NCBI RefSeq assembly: GCF_000276665.1
Contig: NW_004955402.1
Coordinates: forward strand, 7,923,472-7,987,471
Origin: Chinchilla lanigera
Taxonomy: Eukaryota; Chordata; Mammalia; Rodentia; Chinchillidae
Direction of reading: 5' to 3'
DNA length: 64,000 nucleotides
Position numbers and translations under genes: made by a program. A model generated the notes under the pieces. That model was given only the letters and a program-made list of their open reading frames with translations. It was not told the origin of the DNA and searched no databases. Of the stretch, positions 1-11,625 are shown in pieces; the first letter of the stretch is position 1, and each line of letters opens with the position of its first letter.

Positions 1-2945
1 ACCTACTTTCTCTTCCAATAGATTTAGTGTTTCTGTTTTAATATTTAGATCTTTAAGCCATTTTAACTTTAGTTTGGTGCATGGTGATAGGCTTGGGTCT
101 AGTTATAGTCTTCGGCATGTGGGTAGCCAGTTTTTCCAACACCATTTATTAAAGAGGCTATCTTTCTTCCAGTGAGCATGTTTTGCCCCTTTGTCAAAGA
201 TAAGGTAGCTGAGTGTCTGTGTGATTGTGTCTGCATTTTCTAATCTGTTCCACTGATCTTCAGATTTTTTTTTTTTTGCCAAAACCATGATGATTTTATC
301 ACAGTAGCTTTGTAGTATAATTTCAAATCAGGGATTGTGGTACTTCCTGCCTTGCCTTTGTGGCCCAGGATTGCTTTTTCTCTTCTGGGTCTCTTCTGGT
401 TCCAGATGAATTTTAGGAATATTTTCTCTAGGTCTGTGATGTATACCAATAGTATTTTCATTGGAATTGCATTGAATCTATACAATAATTTTGGCTGTAT
501 GGCCATTTTCATAATGTTGGTTCTTCCTATCCATGAGCAAGGAATGTCTTTCCATTTTTAGAAATCCTTTTTAATATCTTTTTTCAAAGTACTATAATTT
601 TCACTGTGTACATGTTTTACTTCTTTTGCTAGATTAATTCTTAAGTATTTCCTTTTTTTGGACTCTATTGTGAAAGGTGTGTTTTCTCTCATTTTTCTCT
701 CAGTATGTTTTTTGTGTATACAAATGTTATTGATTTTTGTGTTGACTTTGTATCCAGCTATGCTACTGAATTTGTTGATTAATTCTAGGAGTCTTTTGGT
801 GGAGTTTTGGAGGTCTTCTATGTAGAGTATCATGTCATCTGTGAATAAAGATAATTTCACTTCTTCCTTTCCTATCTTTATTCCTTCTATTTCTTTCACT
901 TGTCTAACTGCTCTGGGTAGTGTCTCCAGAACTATGTTGAATAGGAGTGGTGACAGTGCACATCCTGTCTTATTTCTGATTGTAAAGTGAAAGCTTTCAG
1001 TTTTAGTACATTTCTATGGTGTTGGCTATTGGTTTGTCATCAATGGCTTTTATCAGATTGAAGTAAAGTCCATCTTTGCCAATTTTCTGTAGGGTTTTTA
1101 TTATGAAAAAGTGTTGGAATTTACCAAAAGCTTTTCCTGCATCTATTGAGATGATCATGTGATTCTTGTCTTTAGCTCTGTTGATACGGTGTATTATATT
1201 GATTGATTTGCATATATTGAACCATCCCTGCATTCCTGAGATGAATCCCACTTGCCCATGGTATATTATCTTCTTGATGATTTGCTGCAGTCTATCAGCT
1301 AGTATTTTATTGAGAATTTTTGCATCTATGTTCATTAGGGAGATTGACCTATAGTTCTCTTTTTTGGTTAGTTCCTTTTCCGGCTTTGGTATCAGGATAA
1401 TATTTGCCTCCAGGAATGAGTTTGGGGGGATTGCTTCCCTTTCTATTTCTTTAGAGTTTGAGAAGAATTGGCATTAAATGTTCTCTAAATTTCTTGTAGA
1501 ATTCAACTGTGAATCCATCAGGACCTGGGCTTTTTTTTGTTGATTTTTTTTAAATTACATTTTCAATTTCATTGGCTAATATTGGGTTATTCAAGATTTT
1601 TATATCTTCTGGATTCTGCTTTGGTAACTCACATGTATCTAGGAATCTGTCTGTTTCTTCTGTGTTTTCCATCCAGTGATAGTAAAGATTTTCAAAGTAG
1701 GTGTTGATGATCTTCTGAATGTCTACAGGATCTGTAGTGATATCACCCCTTTCATTCCTTATTGCATGAATTTGAGTTTTTTCTTTCCTTTTTTGGATAA
1801 GGTTCACTAGGGTGCTTATCAATTTGATTTATTATTTTAAAGAACCAGCTCTTTGATTCATTAATTCTTTGTATTGTTTTCATAGTTTCAATTGCATTAA
1901 TTTCTTCTCTGATCTTTATAATTTCCTCCCTTCTTTGTGCTTTGGGATTAACTTGCTGTTCCTTTTCTAGGAGTTTGAGGTGTAACATAAGGTTGTTTAT
2001 TTGTGTTTGTTCTGTTTTCCTGATGTTGGGATCCACTGCTATAAATTTCCCTCTGAGGACTGCTTTCATTGTGTCCCACAGGTTGCAGTAGTTTGTATCT
2101 GCATTTTTGTTTGATTGTAAATCATGTTTAATTTCTACGTTAATTTCTTCTGTGGTTGTTCAAGAGGGTGTTATTTAATTTCCATGCACTTATGGAACTT
2201 TTGCAGTTTCATCATTTATTTCCAGTTTCATTGCACTATGGTCCAATAATATGCATGGGATAATTTCAATTCCTTTGCATTTATTTAAGCATGTTCTACA
2301 TGCTAGCATGTGGTCTGTTTCAGAGAATGTCTCATGTGCAGCTGAGAAGAATGTGTATTCTGATGCTGTTGGAGGGAACACTCTATAAAGGTGTACTAAG
2401 TCCATTTGTTCACAAGTTTGGCTAACTTCTGTTATTTCTTTGTTGATTTTTTATCTAGTTGATCTATCTCTTTGTGACAATAGGGTGTTAAAATCCCCTG
2501 TTACAATTTTGGTATTACTTATTGATTTTTCATGTCTGTTAAGATTTGCCTTATTAAAAAAATTTGCCTTATATAATTGGGTGTTCCTACATTTGGTGCA
2601 TATATATTTGATTGTTATCTCTTCCTCTTGTTGTTTTCCCTTAACAGGAATATAGTGACTTTCTCTATCTGTTTTTGTTGTTGTTGGTTTGAAGGTCACC
2701 TTGTCTGCAAACAGAATAGCTACTCCTGCTATTTTCTGGGTTCCTGTCACATGGAGTATTGTTTTCCATCCTTTAACTTTCAGTCTATGGATTTCATTTG
2801 AGTTAAATGCATTTCTTGTATACAGCATATTGCTGGTTTTTGTTTCTTGATTCACCCTGCCAGTCTGTTTCTTTTGATTGGTGAATTGAGGCCACTTACA
2901 TTAATGGTTATTATTGATATGTATTGACTTATCCTTGTTATGTTA
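1..2945 (-). pseudogene. L1 ORF2 remnant (endonuclease and reverse transcriptase), broken and partial
   Basis: ORF2 normally encodes an AP-like endonuclease followed by a reverse transcriptase. In this copy the endonuclease N-terminus (LNSPIKR-like) is near 2900. The catalytic GDFNTLLS motif lies in the 2451-2855 reading frame, and the endonuclease C-terminal motif is DHSAMKLEI in 2190-2405. Upstream reverse-transcriptase motifs include ITTDPVDIQ (1550-1822) and the [15 protein letters not shown] block (1003-1335). The catalytic box reads FTDDMILY (558-899), where the usual L1 box is FADDMI(L/V)Y; the two aspartates are kept. Multiple frameshifts separate the blocks. The left edge removes the C-terminal third. 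Confidence 0.9.
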
Positions 2946-2989
2946 TTTTCCCACTGTTGGTTCTATACTTTCCCCCTGTTTAACTGCTT

Positions 2990-4068
2990 ACCTTGCTTGG
3001 TAGTTCTTTTCTATTGTTGGTCTTGAGATTGTGGCCTTTTTAAAAATCTCTTTTTGAGTATCTTTCATTACTCTTTGTAGGATTGGTTTGGTGCTCATGA
3101 GTTTCTTCAGTTGATCTTTGTCATGGAAGTATCTTATTTCTCCATCAATTTTGACAGGTAGCTTTCCAGAGTACAGCAATCTGGGTTGGAAGCTGTTTTC
3201 TTTCAGGACCTGAAATACTTCTCTTCAAGCTCTTCTTGACTTTATGGTCTGTGTTGAGAAGTGTGCCATGATTCTGATGAGCATTCCTTCATAGGTGATC
3301 TGTTTCTTTTCTCCAATAGCTTTTAATATCCTGTTCTTTTGCTCAGTATCTGGGATCTTCATTATTATGTGTTTGGGTGTAGATTTATTTTGGTTATGGA
3401 TAATTGCAGTTCTATATGCCTCACTTAGTGTATATAAGTTTCTTGTCCCATGCTTGGGAAATTTTCTGATATTACTTCTGCAAATAGACTTTTTATGTCA
3501 TTCATGTTGTCTCTTGCTCTTTCCTTGACACCTATCAGCCTTATATTGTTTTTCTTTGCCTTGTCTTGCAGCTGTTGAACTATTATTTGCTGTTCCTTTG
3601 TTATTTTTAAGAGATCTTTTCTTTCAGGATCACTAGCTGCAATGTTGTCTTCAAAGTCTGAGAATCTATCTTCCATTTCATTCAAGTGGTTCTTCCAGCT
3701 TTCAATGGAATTTTTTATTTCTTGAATGTCTTCTTTGATTCTGTTTCATGCATTCTAATTATTTCCTATATTATTCATTCAAAGTTTCCATGATTTTTCT
3801 GTGCTCCTCTATTTTTTTTTAAATCTATGTCTGCTTTTTATATGCTCAGCAATTCTTTCATTATGGTTGCTATTTCTTTTTTTACCCAAGCAATTATTTC
3901 TGATCTTATTTCCTCTATAGCCTGATGGAGTTGGTTCTGTACTTCAGTTGCTATCATTTCAGAGATTTCAGGTGTGTGACTTCCATGTTCTTCCATTTTG
4001 ATGTTTCCTGGACTTGTTCTGGGTGGGGTGTTGGGTTGAGATTGCATTTTGCTTCTTCTTTTTGTCAT
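2990..4068 (-). pseudogene. L1 ORF1 remnant (RNA-binding chaperone ORF1p), frameshifted
   Basis: The minus strand starts with a plausible ORF1 methionine at 4068 (MTKRRSKMQSQPNTPP, a basic N-terminus). A heptad-rich stretch follows at 3838-3990. The RRM-like segment at 3425-3685 contains NIRLIGVKE, and the C-terminal domain at 2988-3179 contains DGEIRYFHDKDQL. ORF1p normally trimerises through its coiled coil and coats L1 RNA. Here the segments fall in different frames, so no full-length protein can be made. The next frame downstream, ORF2, begins after a short spacer, as in other L1s. Confidence 0.85.
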
Positions 4069-4106
4069 TTTAAAATCTCCCTAGGTTTCCGGGGATTCAG
4101 ATTTGT

Positions 4107-4353
4107 TCCTGAGATGGCAGGAGAGGTGGGGACAGGGGTTCCAGGCTGCCAGACAGTTCACCAAGGCTTCCTGAGTCCAAAGCCCCTTCCTGTGGTGGTG
4201 GCAGGGGGCAGAGCCAGGGGACACGAGCACCCAGACAGCTCACCAAGCTTCCTGATCCCAGAAACCTCCCTGAGATGGTGGCAGGGGGCATGGCCAAAGG
4301 AACCAGGCTCCCAGACAGCTCACCCAGGCCTCCTGAGTCCAAGGCCCCTCCCT
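4107..4353 (-). repeat. L1 5' UTR tandem promoter repeats (about 80 bp, three copies)
   Basis: A GC-rich block directly upstream of L1 ORF1 contains three imperfect tandem units. The anchor CAGACAG(T/C)TCACC recurs at 4150, 4232 and 4312, giving periods of 82 and 80 bp. A second anchor, GGTGGCAGGGGGCA, recurs at about 4195 and 4276, with a degenerate version near 4116. Tandem promoter monomers are known in rodent L1 5' UTRs, and their position here at the 5' end of the element suggests the same role. Confidence 0.75.
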
Positions 4354-4357
4354 TCAA

Positions 4358-4441
4358 TTTTTTTTTTCTGGTACCAGGAATCGAACTCATGACCTCATGC
4401 TTGCCAGGCAGGTGCTGTGCCGCTGAGCTAAATCCCCAGCC
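4358..4441 (-). mobile_element. ID SINE (antisense)
   Basis: An oligo-T start is followed by the reverse complement of a tRNA-derived ID element (GGTACCAGGAATCGAACTC, ending in CTAAATCCCCAGCCCC). The flanks CCTCCCTTCAATT and CCCTCCCTCAATT are near-identical target-site duplications. It sits at the 5' border of the preceding L1. Confidence 0.92.
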
Positions 4442-4479
4442 CCTCCCTCAATTGCGTTGAATTACATTACTCCTCACTT

Positions 4480-4562
4480 CTTTTTTTTTGGTACCAGGAA
4501 TTGAACTCAGGACCTTGCATTTGCCAGACAGATGCTTGTGCCACTGAGTTATATCCCCATCC
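4480..4562 (-). mobile_element. ID SINE (antisense)
   Basis: Reverse-complement ID element with oligo-T at its left end and ATATCCCCATCCC at its right end. The flanks CTCCTCACTTCTT and CTCTCCTTACTTCTT form an imperfect target duplication. It is more diverged than the copies at 15762 and 28098, so probably older. Confidence 0.9.
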
Positions 4563-6062
4563 CTCTCCTTACTTCTTTATCTCCTTCTTCTCACTGGTCC
4601 CCTTCCTTACCTTCCAGTTTATCTTCTAGTTTTCTGACATCTCTACTTTATTTAAAAATTAAGTCAATTAATTCATTTCTATGTTCCTCACATAGGAGAA
4701 AATGTGATTTTTGTCTTTTTGAGTGTGGTTTATTCTGCTTAGCATGATGGTCTTGAGTTCCACACACTTTTCCACAAGTGACATGATTTCATTTCTCTTT
4801 GTGGCTGAATAAAATTCCATTGTCAATATTTGACATTTTGTCTTTATCTATTCATATGTTGATGAACGTCCAGGCTGTTTCTAGGGCTTAGTTATTGTGA
4901 ATTGTGCCTCTATAAACATGGAAGTGCATGCATTACCGTAGTATGCTATCTTACAATTCTTTCACAAACATACCCAGGAGAGGTATAGTTCAATCAAAAT
5001 GATATTTCTATTTTTGGTTTTTGAGGCATCTCCATATTATTTCCATAGTGGTTATATAGTTTACATTAGCACCCATAATGAAGGAGTGTTCTTTTTTCTG
5101 TGCAACCTTGCAAGCATTTGTTATTATTTGATTTCTTAATAATAGCCACTCTTTTGGGAGTAAGAAGGAATCTCAGTGTTGTTTTAGTTTGCATTTCTCT
5201 CAGGAACAATGATGCTGAACATTTATTTCATGTATTTATAGACTATTTGTACTTCTTCTGAGAGGTATCTATTGAATTGCTCATTTTTTGATTGGGTTTT
5301 TTGGGGTAGTTTTTATGTAGTCAATTCTTTATGTAGTCCTTAATATATTCAGAGTCTTAGTCTTCTGTCTGAGGAGTAGGTGGTAAAACTTTTTCCCATT
5401 CTGTAGGTTGTTTGTTTACTCTATTGGTTATTTTGTTAGGCAGACTCTTTTTAATTTTATATAATCTCATTTATTGATCCTTGGTGTTATTTCTTATACA
5501 GTTGAGGCTATGTTTAAAAAGCTCTTACCAATGCTTATGCCTTCAAGAGCTTTACCTATTTTGTCTTCCAGCAGATTAAATGTTTCTATCTCAGTGTCTA
5601 GATCTTTAATCTATTTTTACTTATTTTAGTATATGGTGAGGGATATGGGTCTGGATTCAGTCTTATGCATGTCTGTAAGCAGTTTTCATAGCATGATTTG
5701 TTGAAAAGCCTATCTTTCCTCCAGTATATGGTTTTTGCTCTTTTGTCAAAGATCAGATGACCTAAGGTGCCTGAGGTTGTGTCTGTATCTTCTATTTTGT
5801 TCCATTGGCTTACATGTCTGTTTTTGTCACAGCACCAAGCTGTTTTTATCATCTAGCTTTGTAATATCACTTGAAATTTGGGATTGTGATGGCTCTTGCT
5901 TTACTTTTGTTGCTCAGGTTTGCTTTTGCTGTCCTGGATCTCTTATTCCATAGAGATTTTAGTGTGGCTTTTGCTAGTTCTGAGAGGAAGATTGGTATTT
6001 TGATTGGGTTCACATTAACTATATAAGTTTTGGTAGTATGGCCAGTTTGCCAGTATTAGTTC
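4563..6062 (-). mobile_element. L1 3' part (3' UTR plus ORF2 C-terminus), antisense
   Basis: The text matches the antisense of the conserved L1 3' region: the GGCTGAATAAAATTCCATTG block near 4802, then GTTTGTTTACTC near 5408, then ORF2 C-terminal sequence (minus-strand peptide WRKDRLFNKSCYENCL, 5598-5852). That peptide is paralogous to bases 103-288 of the window, so this is a second L1 copy. It ends abruptly near 6062, where the orientation of L1 sequence flips. Confidence 0.85.
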
Positions 6063-6480
6063 TGCCTGTCCAAGAGGCGGTGATGGGGAGGAAGGCAAAA
6101 ACCAAACCGTTGAATTATATAAAACAATAAAAGAAGAAACAAAGAAACTCAGTGAAAGTGTTATATAACTGAAGGGATAGTGGCCTTAATAAACTAGTGG
6201 TCAGTGATCTTGAAAAGTACACAAATAAAAAACTAATAGACCTAACTAAAGTGATTCAAAATATGAATGACCAGCTTAACAAAAAATTATAGTCCACGAG
6301 AAAGAACCAAATAGAAATCCAGGACAGAAAACACTCTTTTGCAAGTGAGGCAGCAGCTGTGACCCGTATGAGGAGAAAGCAGATCTAGAGGGGCTGAGGC
6401 ACATATGCTGAGCGATACCCTAAAAATGGCAAGGCAGCAGAAGAAATGGGCCCAGAGGCTGCTAGACGACAACAACAGTC
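6063..6480 (+). mobile_element. Inverted 5' piece of the L1 at 4563-6062 (ORF1 region, sense)
   Basis: This A-rich plus-strand sequence resembles L1 ORF1 and parallels the sense L1 at about 61700-61990. Shared landmarks are the AACTGAGCTAAATAAAATGA-like segment and the GCTGCTAGACRAC motif near the end. It joins antisense L1 3' sequence at about 6062, the typical signature of a twin-priming 5' inversion during L1 integration. Confidence 0.7.
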
Positions 6481-6585
6481 ACACTTGTTTGATTCACAAT
6501 TTCAATTTGTTTTTTCCTTATACTTTCCATCTTTATTGATATTCTCTGTTTAAGACAATATTGTTGTCCTCTTTTTAAAAACCTT

Positions 6586-6727
6586 TTTGAGACAGGGTCT
6601 TGCTATATAGCTCAGGCTAGCTTTGAATTCACTATGTAGCCCAGGTTGGCCTTGAACTTGTGGTGATCCTCCTGCCTCAGCCTCCCAAATGCTGGGATTT
6701 CAGTTGTGTGCCATCAGGCCTGGCTGC
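6586..6727 (-). mobile_element. B1 SINE (antisense)
   Basis: The sequence begins GAGACAGGGTCTTGC, passes through GTAGCCCAGGTTGGCC and GATCCTCCTGCCTCAGCCTC, and ends at AGGCCTGGCT. This is the reverse complement of a full-length 7SL-derived B1 monomer. Confidence 0.92.
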
Positions 6728-6965
6728 CATCCTCTGTAATCCTGGTTTCCTTTAGTCCTATGAATATGTTTTTAATGGTTACTTTGACTTCATTTTCTAA
6801 CCAACCTACCATCTGGTCTTTTATAGGAAAATTCCTTTGCCTATTTTTTTCTAATGTATGGGTAATATTTTCATATTTCTTTGTACATCTTGTATTTTTT
6901 GTTGGAAATTGGAAATTTTGCATAAGGTACTGTTGCATCTTGGTACTGGTTCTTTCTGACTCCAG

Positions 6966-6996
6966 GGTTTGTTTATTTATTTATTTATTATTATTA
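6966..6996. repeat. (TTTA)n/(TTA)n microsatellite
   Basis: Tandem TTTA and TTA units immediately precede the antisense B1 at 6997. They probably represent the expanded A-rich tail of that SINE. Confidence 0.85.
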
Positions 6997-7141
6997 TTTC
7001 TTTGAGATAGGGTCTCACTACATAGTTCAGGTTGGCCTTGAATGCACTATTTAACCTGGGCTATCCTCAAACTCGCACTGATCCTCCTGCCTCAGCCTCC
7101 CAGTGCTGGGATCACAGGCTTGTGCCACCGTGCCTGGCAAG
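6997..7141 (-). mobile_element. B1 SINE (antisense)
   Basis: Begins TTTGAGATAGGGTCTC and carries GATCCTCCTGCCTCAGCCTC and CACCGTGCCTGGCAAG. It is more diverged than the B1 at 6586. Confidence 0.9.
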
Positions 7142-7290
7142 CCTTGTTTTTTAAACTCATTTATCTTTTGGTATAGTGACTGGCAAGGCTATTTTAGTGA
7201 TGCCTGTCCCCCTCCTCCGAAGTTTCTGACATTGTTCCTTAGAGAGAAGAAGTCTTGTGTGTACTCATAGTCACCATGGAATGTCAGTGT

Positions 7291-7834
7291 TTGCTTCCTG
7301 TTTTTTTTCCCCTCATGATACCCAAGTATTAAAATGCCATTAATTAATTATAAACATATCACTCCTTTGTTCTCAACACTGTCCTGGAATATAAGATGCT
7401 CAAAAATAATCCAGTCAAATTCGAGCTCCTTGGAAGAAATAATATCAAGAGGAATAATTAGTGCTTGATATTTATTTTGATCTCAACACCTGTAGGAGAG
7501 GGCTATTTTCGCTTGTAGTTTTATAGTTCAGTCCATGGTAGTATGGTTCCAAAGGAGAAATGTTCCAAGGAAGGGCATGGTGGAGGAAAGCTGCTCCTTA
7601 CATGCCTACCAAGAAAGAGAGAGAGAGGGGAGGAGCCAGGGACAAGGACAGAACATTGCATGCTTCAATCCGAGTGACCGGCCTCCTCCCATCCAACCCC
7701 TGCTCCCGGAAGCACCTTCAGCTGCTGAACTCAGCAGTGGATGGGTCCACCGATGAGCGATCTCCTTCCAATGCAGCAGACCTCGGGGAACGTTTAGATC
7801 TAAACCATAACACAGAGGACATAGAATGTTGAGA
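7291..7834. other. Unassigned sequence
   Basis: No recognisable repeat or coding similarity. It contains a short (GA)n run near 7616-7630. Small reading frames here have no recognisable domains. Confidence 0.5.
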
Positions 7835-8020
7835 ACTTTTTCATAGACTTTTTGGCTATCTGTATAAGTTCCTTGGTAAGGCATCTTTTCAGATTATTTG
7901 CCTATTTTAAAACTGGATGTTCTTTTTCTTATTGTTGAGTTTCTGTAGATTTGGGGTAAATCTTATATCAGCTATGTCTTATTCAGATATTTTCTCCCAG
8001 TTGGTGGCTTCTCTCCTAAC
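7835..8020 (-). mobile_element. L1 3' UTR fragment, antisense
   Basis: TTGCCTATTTTAAAACTGGATG, followed by a TTGTTGAGTTTCTGTAG-like phrase and ATATTTTCTCCCAGT, is the well-known antisense text of ancient L1 3' UTRs. It is short and bounded by unassigned sequence. Confidence 0.75.
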
Positions 8021-11000
8021 TCTCTGGCCAGTGTCTCGCCAAGAGCACGATGACCGTGGTTTGGTCACGGAGCTGTGTTTAAAGGCAGCCACAAAACAGA
8101 GCCAGTTTTCTGTGTCCCAAAGATCAGTGTTAGTGTGAGACGATAAGAAATACCCAGCGGCATCTTCTGTGGAAAAGCTAGGGAGAGAGAGAAAAGTAAG
8201 CCATGCAGATTTTTGCCTTTCACTCATACACGTGACTTGCTGGCTAGGAGGTGGTGAACTCTCACCCTCAGGTACTTGGGCTGGAGAACAGAGAAGGGAA
8301 ATGGAAACAGAACAAAGGATCAGCCACTTAGTGTGGTTGGTCCGAGCTCAGCATTCACTGTCTGACCTTGGCAAGTTGTTGTTTCTTTTGGATCTGCAAC
8401 TTCCTCCCTCCAACACACCTGCAGTGTCCCCTGCTCCTGAGGTTTCGGCTAGAATCCCATGACATGGTGTGTGCACCGGTACCTGAGCGCTGTGAGATGC
8501 CCTTCACATTTGTCACTGCTTGCTTTTCCTTCTTCTCTTAGGTCCCTCTTTTGTGGAAAGATGCATGCCTAAGGAAGAAATTGGCATTTAAAAATTTTTA
8601 CGAGTGATCCAATAACAACTTTAACAATACATAGTGATGCTCAGTGACCATGTGTATTACACACTTGTGTGTCTTTATTAAAGAAAAATTCTACCATATG
8701 TCACTTCTGTTAAATAGTGTGTAGGCCAGAAGGCCTGTCTGGAAAGAACCAGTGAGGATGCGGAGTTTAGTTTTAATAAAACAAGATTCTGGATGACTAG
8801 AAGGTGAAAACCAAACTAATAGTTCCAAAGGTCATGATAAATGAATTAGGAAAGCAATCAAAGTGGCTTAGCAATGCCATGCTGTCATTCTTCATCTTAA
8901 TGAATCTCTTAAAGAGTAAATAAAAGGAGAAAGATGAAAGTAATTATTGACTGTGTACCTAGTTATTGGAGCTGCTTCTCTCTCTCAGGAATACAGTTCA
9001 TAAAGCCGGGGCTGGAGGTGGATGTACATCTACATCACGTAGCCGCCTGCCAGCCGAGGCACAATAGATCATGTTTACATAGGGGGTGTATAAATACTTG
9101 GTTTAATGAACATGCAATATAGAACTAGAGCCCCCTCTCATATCTTGCTGAATTTATAGTGTGTTTCTTGGACATTAGAAGGGCTGGCAAGAACAGGGCA
9201 GTAACATCAGAGGCTTGAGCAGGCTCCCATTTCTACCATTCCTGGCTGAATGGAGAGCACATTACATTTCCTGGCTACTGGAAAGGAGATGGAGAAGACA
9301 AATAAAGAAAAAAGCATTTTTTGAAAAGTGTTCCAAAAAAGGAGGAGGAGAAGGAAGAGGACTGATGCATGCTATTGTTACTTCTGGGAGAAGTGTAGTC
9401 AATGCTCTTTCCCTGACTGCTGCATGAGAGGGTAAGTTTGCTGGTGCAGCTTTTCCTGGAGCCAACCCACTGGAACACTAGTAGAGCTTGGAATCCCTGT
9501 TCACACCAATGAGGAATAAAGAACATGCGGATTAGCCTTGTCACTCTGACCACACAGCCATTCGGTCATCTTGTTCAATAAGGTGTGACTCTGATTACAC
9601 AAGGATCCTGTCACTTGCGGGAGGTGCGGTCCGTGCACCCTTAGGGGCAGGGCGGGGTAAAGTTCTGGATGAAGAGTCCTGTGCTCAGCGTGTGACAAGC
9701 AGGACACTACGCTGCAGCTGCAAACTCCAGAACACGGAGAAGGGTCTGTCAGGGGAAGGTTTTGGGGGGACTCCAGCCAGACAATTCTACTTCCAGTCCA
9801 GTTTGACAGCATGGACATACCCAGGGATGTTGAGGAGATTGAGGGGCTGACACTGTAGCTTCTTTGGGAGTGCAAACTGCAAACACTTGGCCCATTTCTC
9901 CTTGTGAGCAGGCGAGGTGCTACATAGCCTCATAGAGTCAACTGGTTTGATGCACAAACTGAGTGTGGCTACCTTTTGCAGCAGAAGTTCTTCAGGGCTT
10001 GATGCTGAGCAGGGCCGAGAGAGGCCGAGAGTGACACGCTATCCGTGTAAGCATGATGGAAATGACAGGTGTGTCCTGCAAGACTGCCTTAGGGTTTGCA
10101 GGCACAACTGATATTTACAGAGCTTCTGCCATCTGCCATGTAGGTTATGTCTAGACAGAAAAATATGCTTGAAGAGCAGTCAGCTCCAAATGTAAGACAT
10201 TTCAATCGCAGAATTGAATCAGCTGCAACCAAATGGGAATACTGTGTCTAAATCAATCCTAGATGACCCTTCCCTAAAAAAAAGTCCTGAAAAAAAGGTC
10301 AGTTCTGTCACACAATGTGGTCAAGATTGAAAATATTTGCCTTTTAAAGTCTGCTCCAAAAGAATAGCTTTAAGGGATGGCCACTAGAAAAACCTATGTC
10401 TTTCTGTTGCTAGCACAGGAATCAGAACTGTTACACCCAGGACAACAAAGCGTTGCCCCATGATTCCTAGGAAACATTCCAAATCGTGTTCTCTTTAGTC
10501 CTCAAGGCTGTGGTGAAAACTGTATCTAGTTTATTAATCAGTGGGAAATCCCTGTCATTTTTTTTAGATTCACTGAAGGTGTGGCAAAGGGAAAAGTGCA
10601 AACTCGGTTCAACTCTGCTGATATTTAGTGGAAGGGGTAATTCACATTCGGAACCTCTTAACAGCTTGTGCCAGAGGTGTTCAGAAATTAAACAATAACC
10701 ATTGTCTTACTGTGGAAGACATATGAGAAAATTTGATTTCCTTTCACAGCGTGACAGTTATGGAAGCACTTGAATGGGAAGTATGCTATGTATTGATGGT
10801 CACTCAGCTCCACAGACTGAGACTTAGGCCAAGATTTCTGGATTTATATATGTACATTTTTTCCTAGTATGTTTTATTTTAGTGGTAAAAGCTTTAAGAT
10901 AACGAACAAAAAGAGGAAAGCAAGAGTATGACTATAGTCCCTATGCTGTAACAATACATTTATTGTGAAGTAAATTAAATCAAGATATTTAAAGGAATTG

Positions 11001-11135
11001 GGTGATATAAAACCCTTAGAACTATTGTTTTACATTTTTATGCATCAAGTTAAAACTAAATTCATATTTTACACTTTGAAATTATTTAAATTTAAGATAA
11101 ACATAATGAAATTTCACATACTTTGCACATTGCAC
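8021..11135. other. Unassigned, apparently single-copy sequence
   Basis: No gene could be recognised on either strand. A MIR-like phrase (CTGACCTTGGCAAGTTG) is near 8361. A candidate conserved stretch lies near 8985-9115. A purine-rich run occurs near 9340-9360. Scattered small reading frames show no domain signatures. Confidence 0.5.
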
Positions 11136-11139
11136 CCTA

Positions 11140-11345
11140 TGGTAAGAGCAAAGTTTGCTTTAGTGGAAAAAGAGCTGGTCTTGAAGTTTGACTATCTAGG
11201 TTTGAATCCAGATGGTTCTATTAACTGTGGACCCCTATCTGGCTTAAGTTATTTAACCTTTGCAGATCTCAGTCTCCTGATATGTAGAAGGAGAACCGTA
11301 ACAATTATCTTATCAGGTAGTAATGGAGGATGGAATTTGAAAGCA
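11140..11345 (+). mobile_element. MIR SINE, diverged
   Basis: The MIR landmarks are in order: AGCTGGTCTTGAAGTTTGAC, GGTTTGAATCCAGATGG, AGTTATTTAACCTTTGCAGA, then GTAGTAATGGAGGATGGAAT. They correspond to the tRNA-like head, core and tail of this ancient mammalian SINE. Confidence 0.75.
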
Positions 11346-11534
11346 ACTGGACTTTGTGGTTGGTACTCTGCGTATTTCTTTATTCATTTGGTTAAGCGTA
11401 GCTAGTGTGAGCGCAGAGCAGGAGCATCGTGGAGGGATGACTGTATCAAGTGACCTGGAAAGTCTCATCAACCTTAGCTTCTCTGCCAACAGGTCACACG
11501 TGGACCTTTGTCCCTACATGCTTTTTTCATTCAA

Positions 11535-11625
11535 CTTCTATTTTAGTGGGCATTTACTACGTGTTGGAGGCTCTGCTGTGTCTTTGGTGGGAGCCTAAGG
11601 GGGACATAAGCATGGTAAACGGTGT
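11535..11625 (-). mobile_element. L2 LINE 3' fragment, antisense (tentative)
   Basis: GGGCATTTACTACGTGTTGG, GGGAGCCTAAGGGGGACA and GGTAAACGG resemble the reverse complement of the L2 3' end. It is short and diverged. Confidence 0.45.

Larger units (their letters stand above)
1..4357 (-). mobile_element. L1 (LINE-1) retrotransposon, antisense, cut by the left window edge
   Basis: Read on the minus strand, this is an L1 from its 5' UTR (about 4069-4357) through ORF1 (about 2990-4068) into ORF2 (about 2945 down to base 1). The order of 5'UTR repeats, ORF1, endonuclease and reverse transcriptase is collinear with mammalian L1. At the left edge the ORF2 peptide reads like the region well past the reverse transcriptase ([12 protein letters not shown]), so only the ORF2 C-terminus and 3' UTR lie outside. 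The coding frames are broken by several frameshifts and stops, so the copy is dead. It is less decayed than the other L1s here, and its promoter repeats are still legible. Confidence 0.93.
6485..7290 (-). mobile_element. Old L1 5' UTR/ORF1 start, antisense, interrupted by two B1 elements
   Basis: The segments outside the B1 insertions read as an ancient L1M-type 5' region on the minus strand. The reading frame at 6714-6938 contains LENEVKVTIKNIFIGLKETR, which resembles the start of old L1 ORF1. The plus-strand landmarks TTGTTGGAAATTGG and GGTACTGGTTC lie near 6900-6950. The assignment rests on general resemblance; the boundaries are approximate. Confidence 0.55.

Noticed and set aside
4097..4392. 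97- to 155-codon frames on both strands near 4 kb
   Set aside because: They lie in GC-rich L1 promoter repeats and an ID element, not in a gene.
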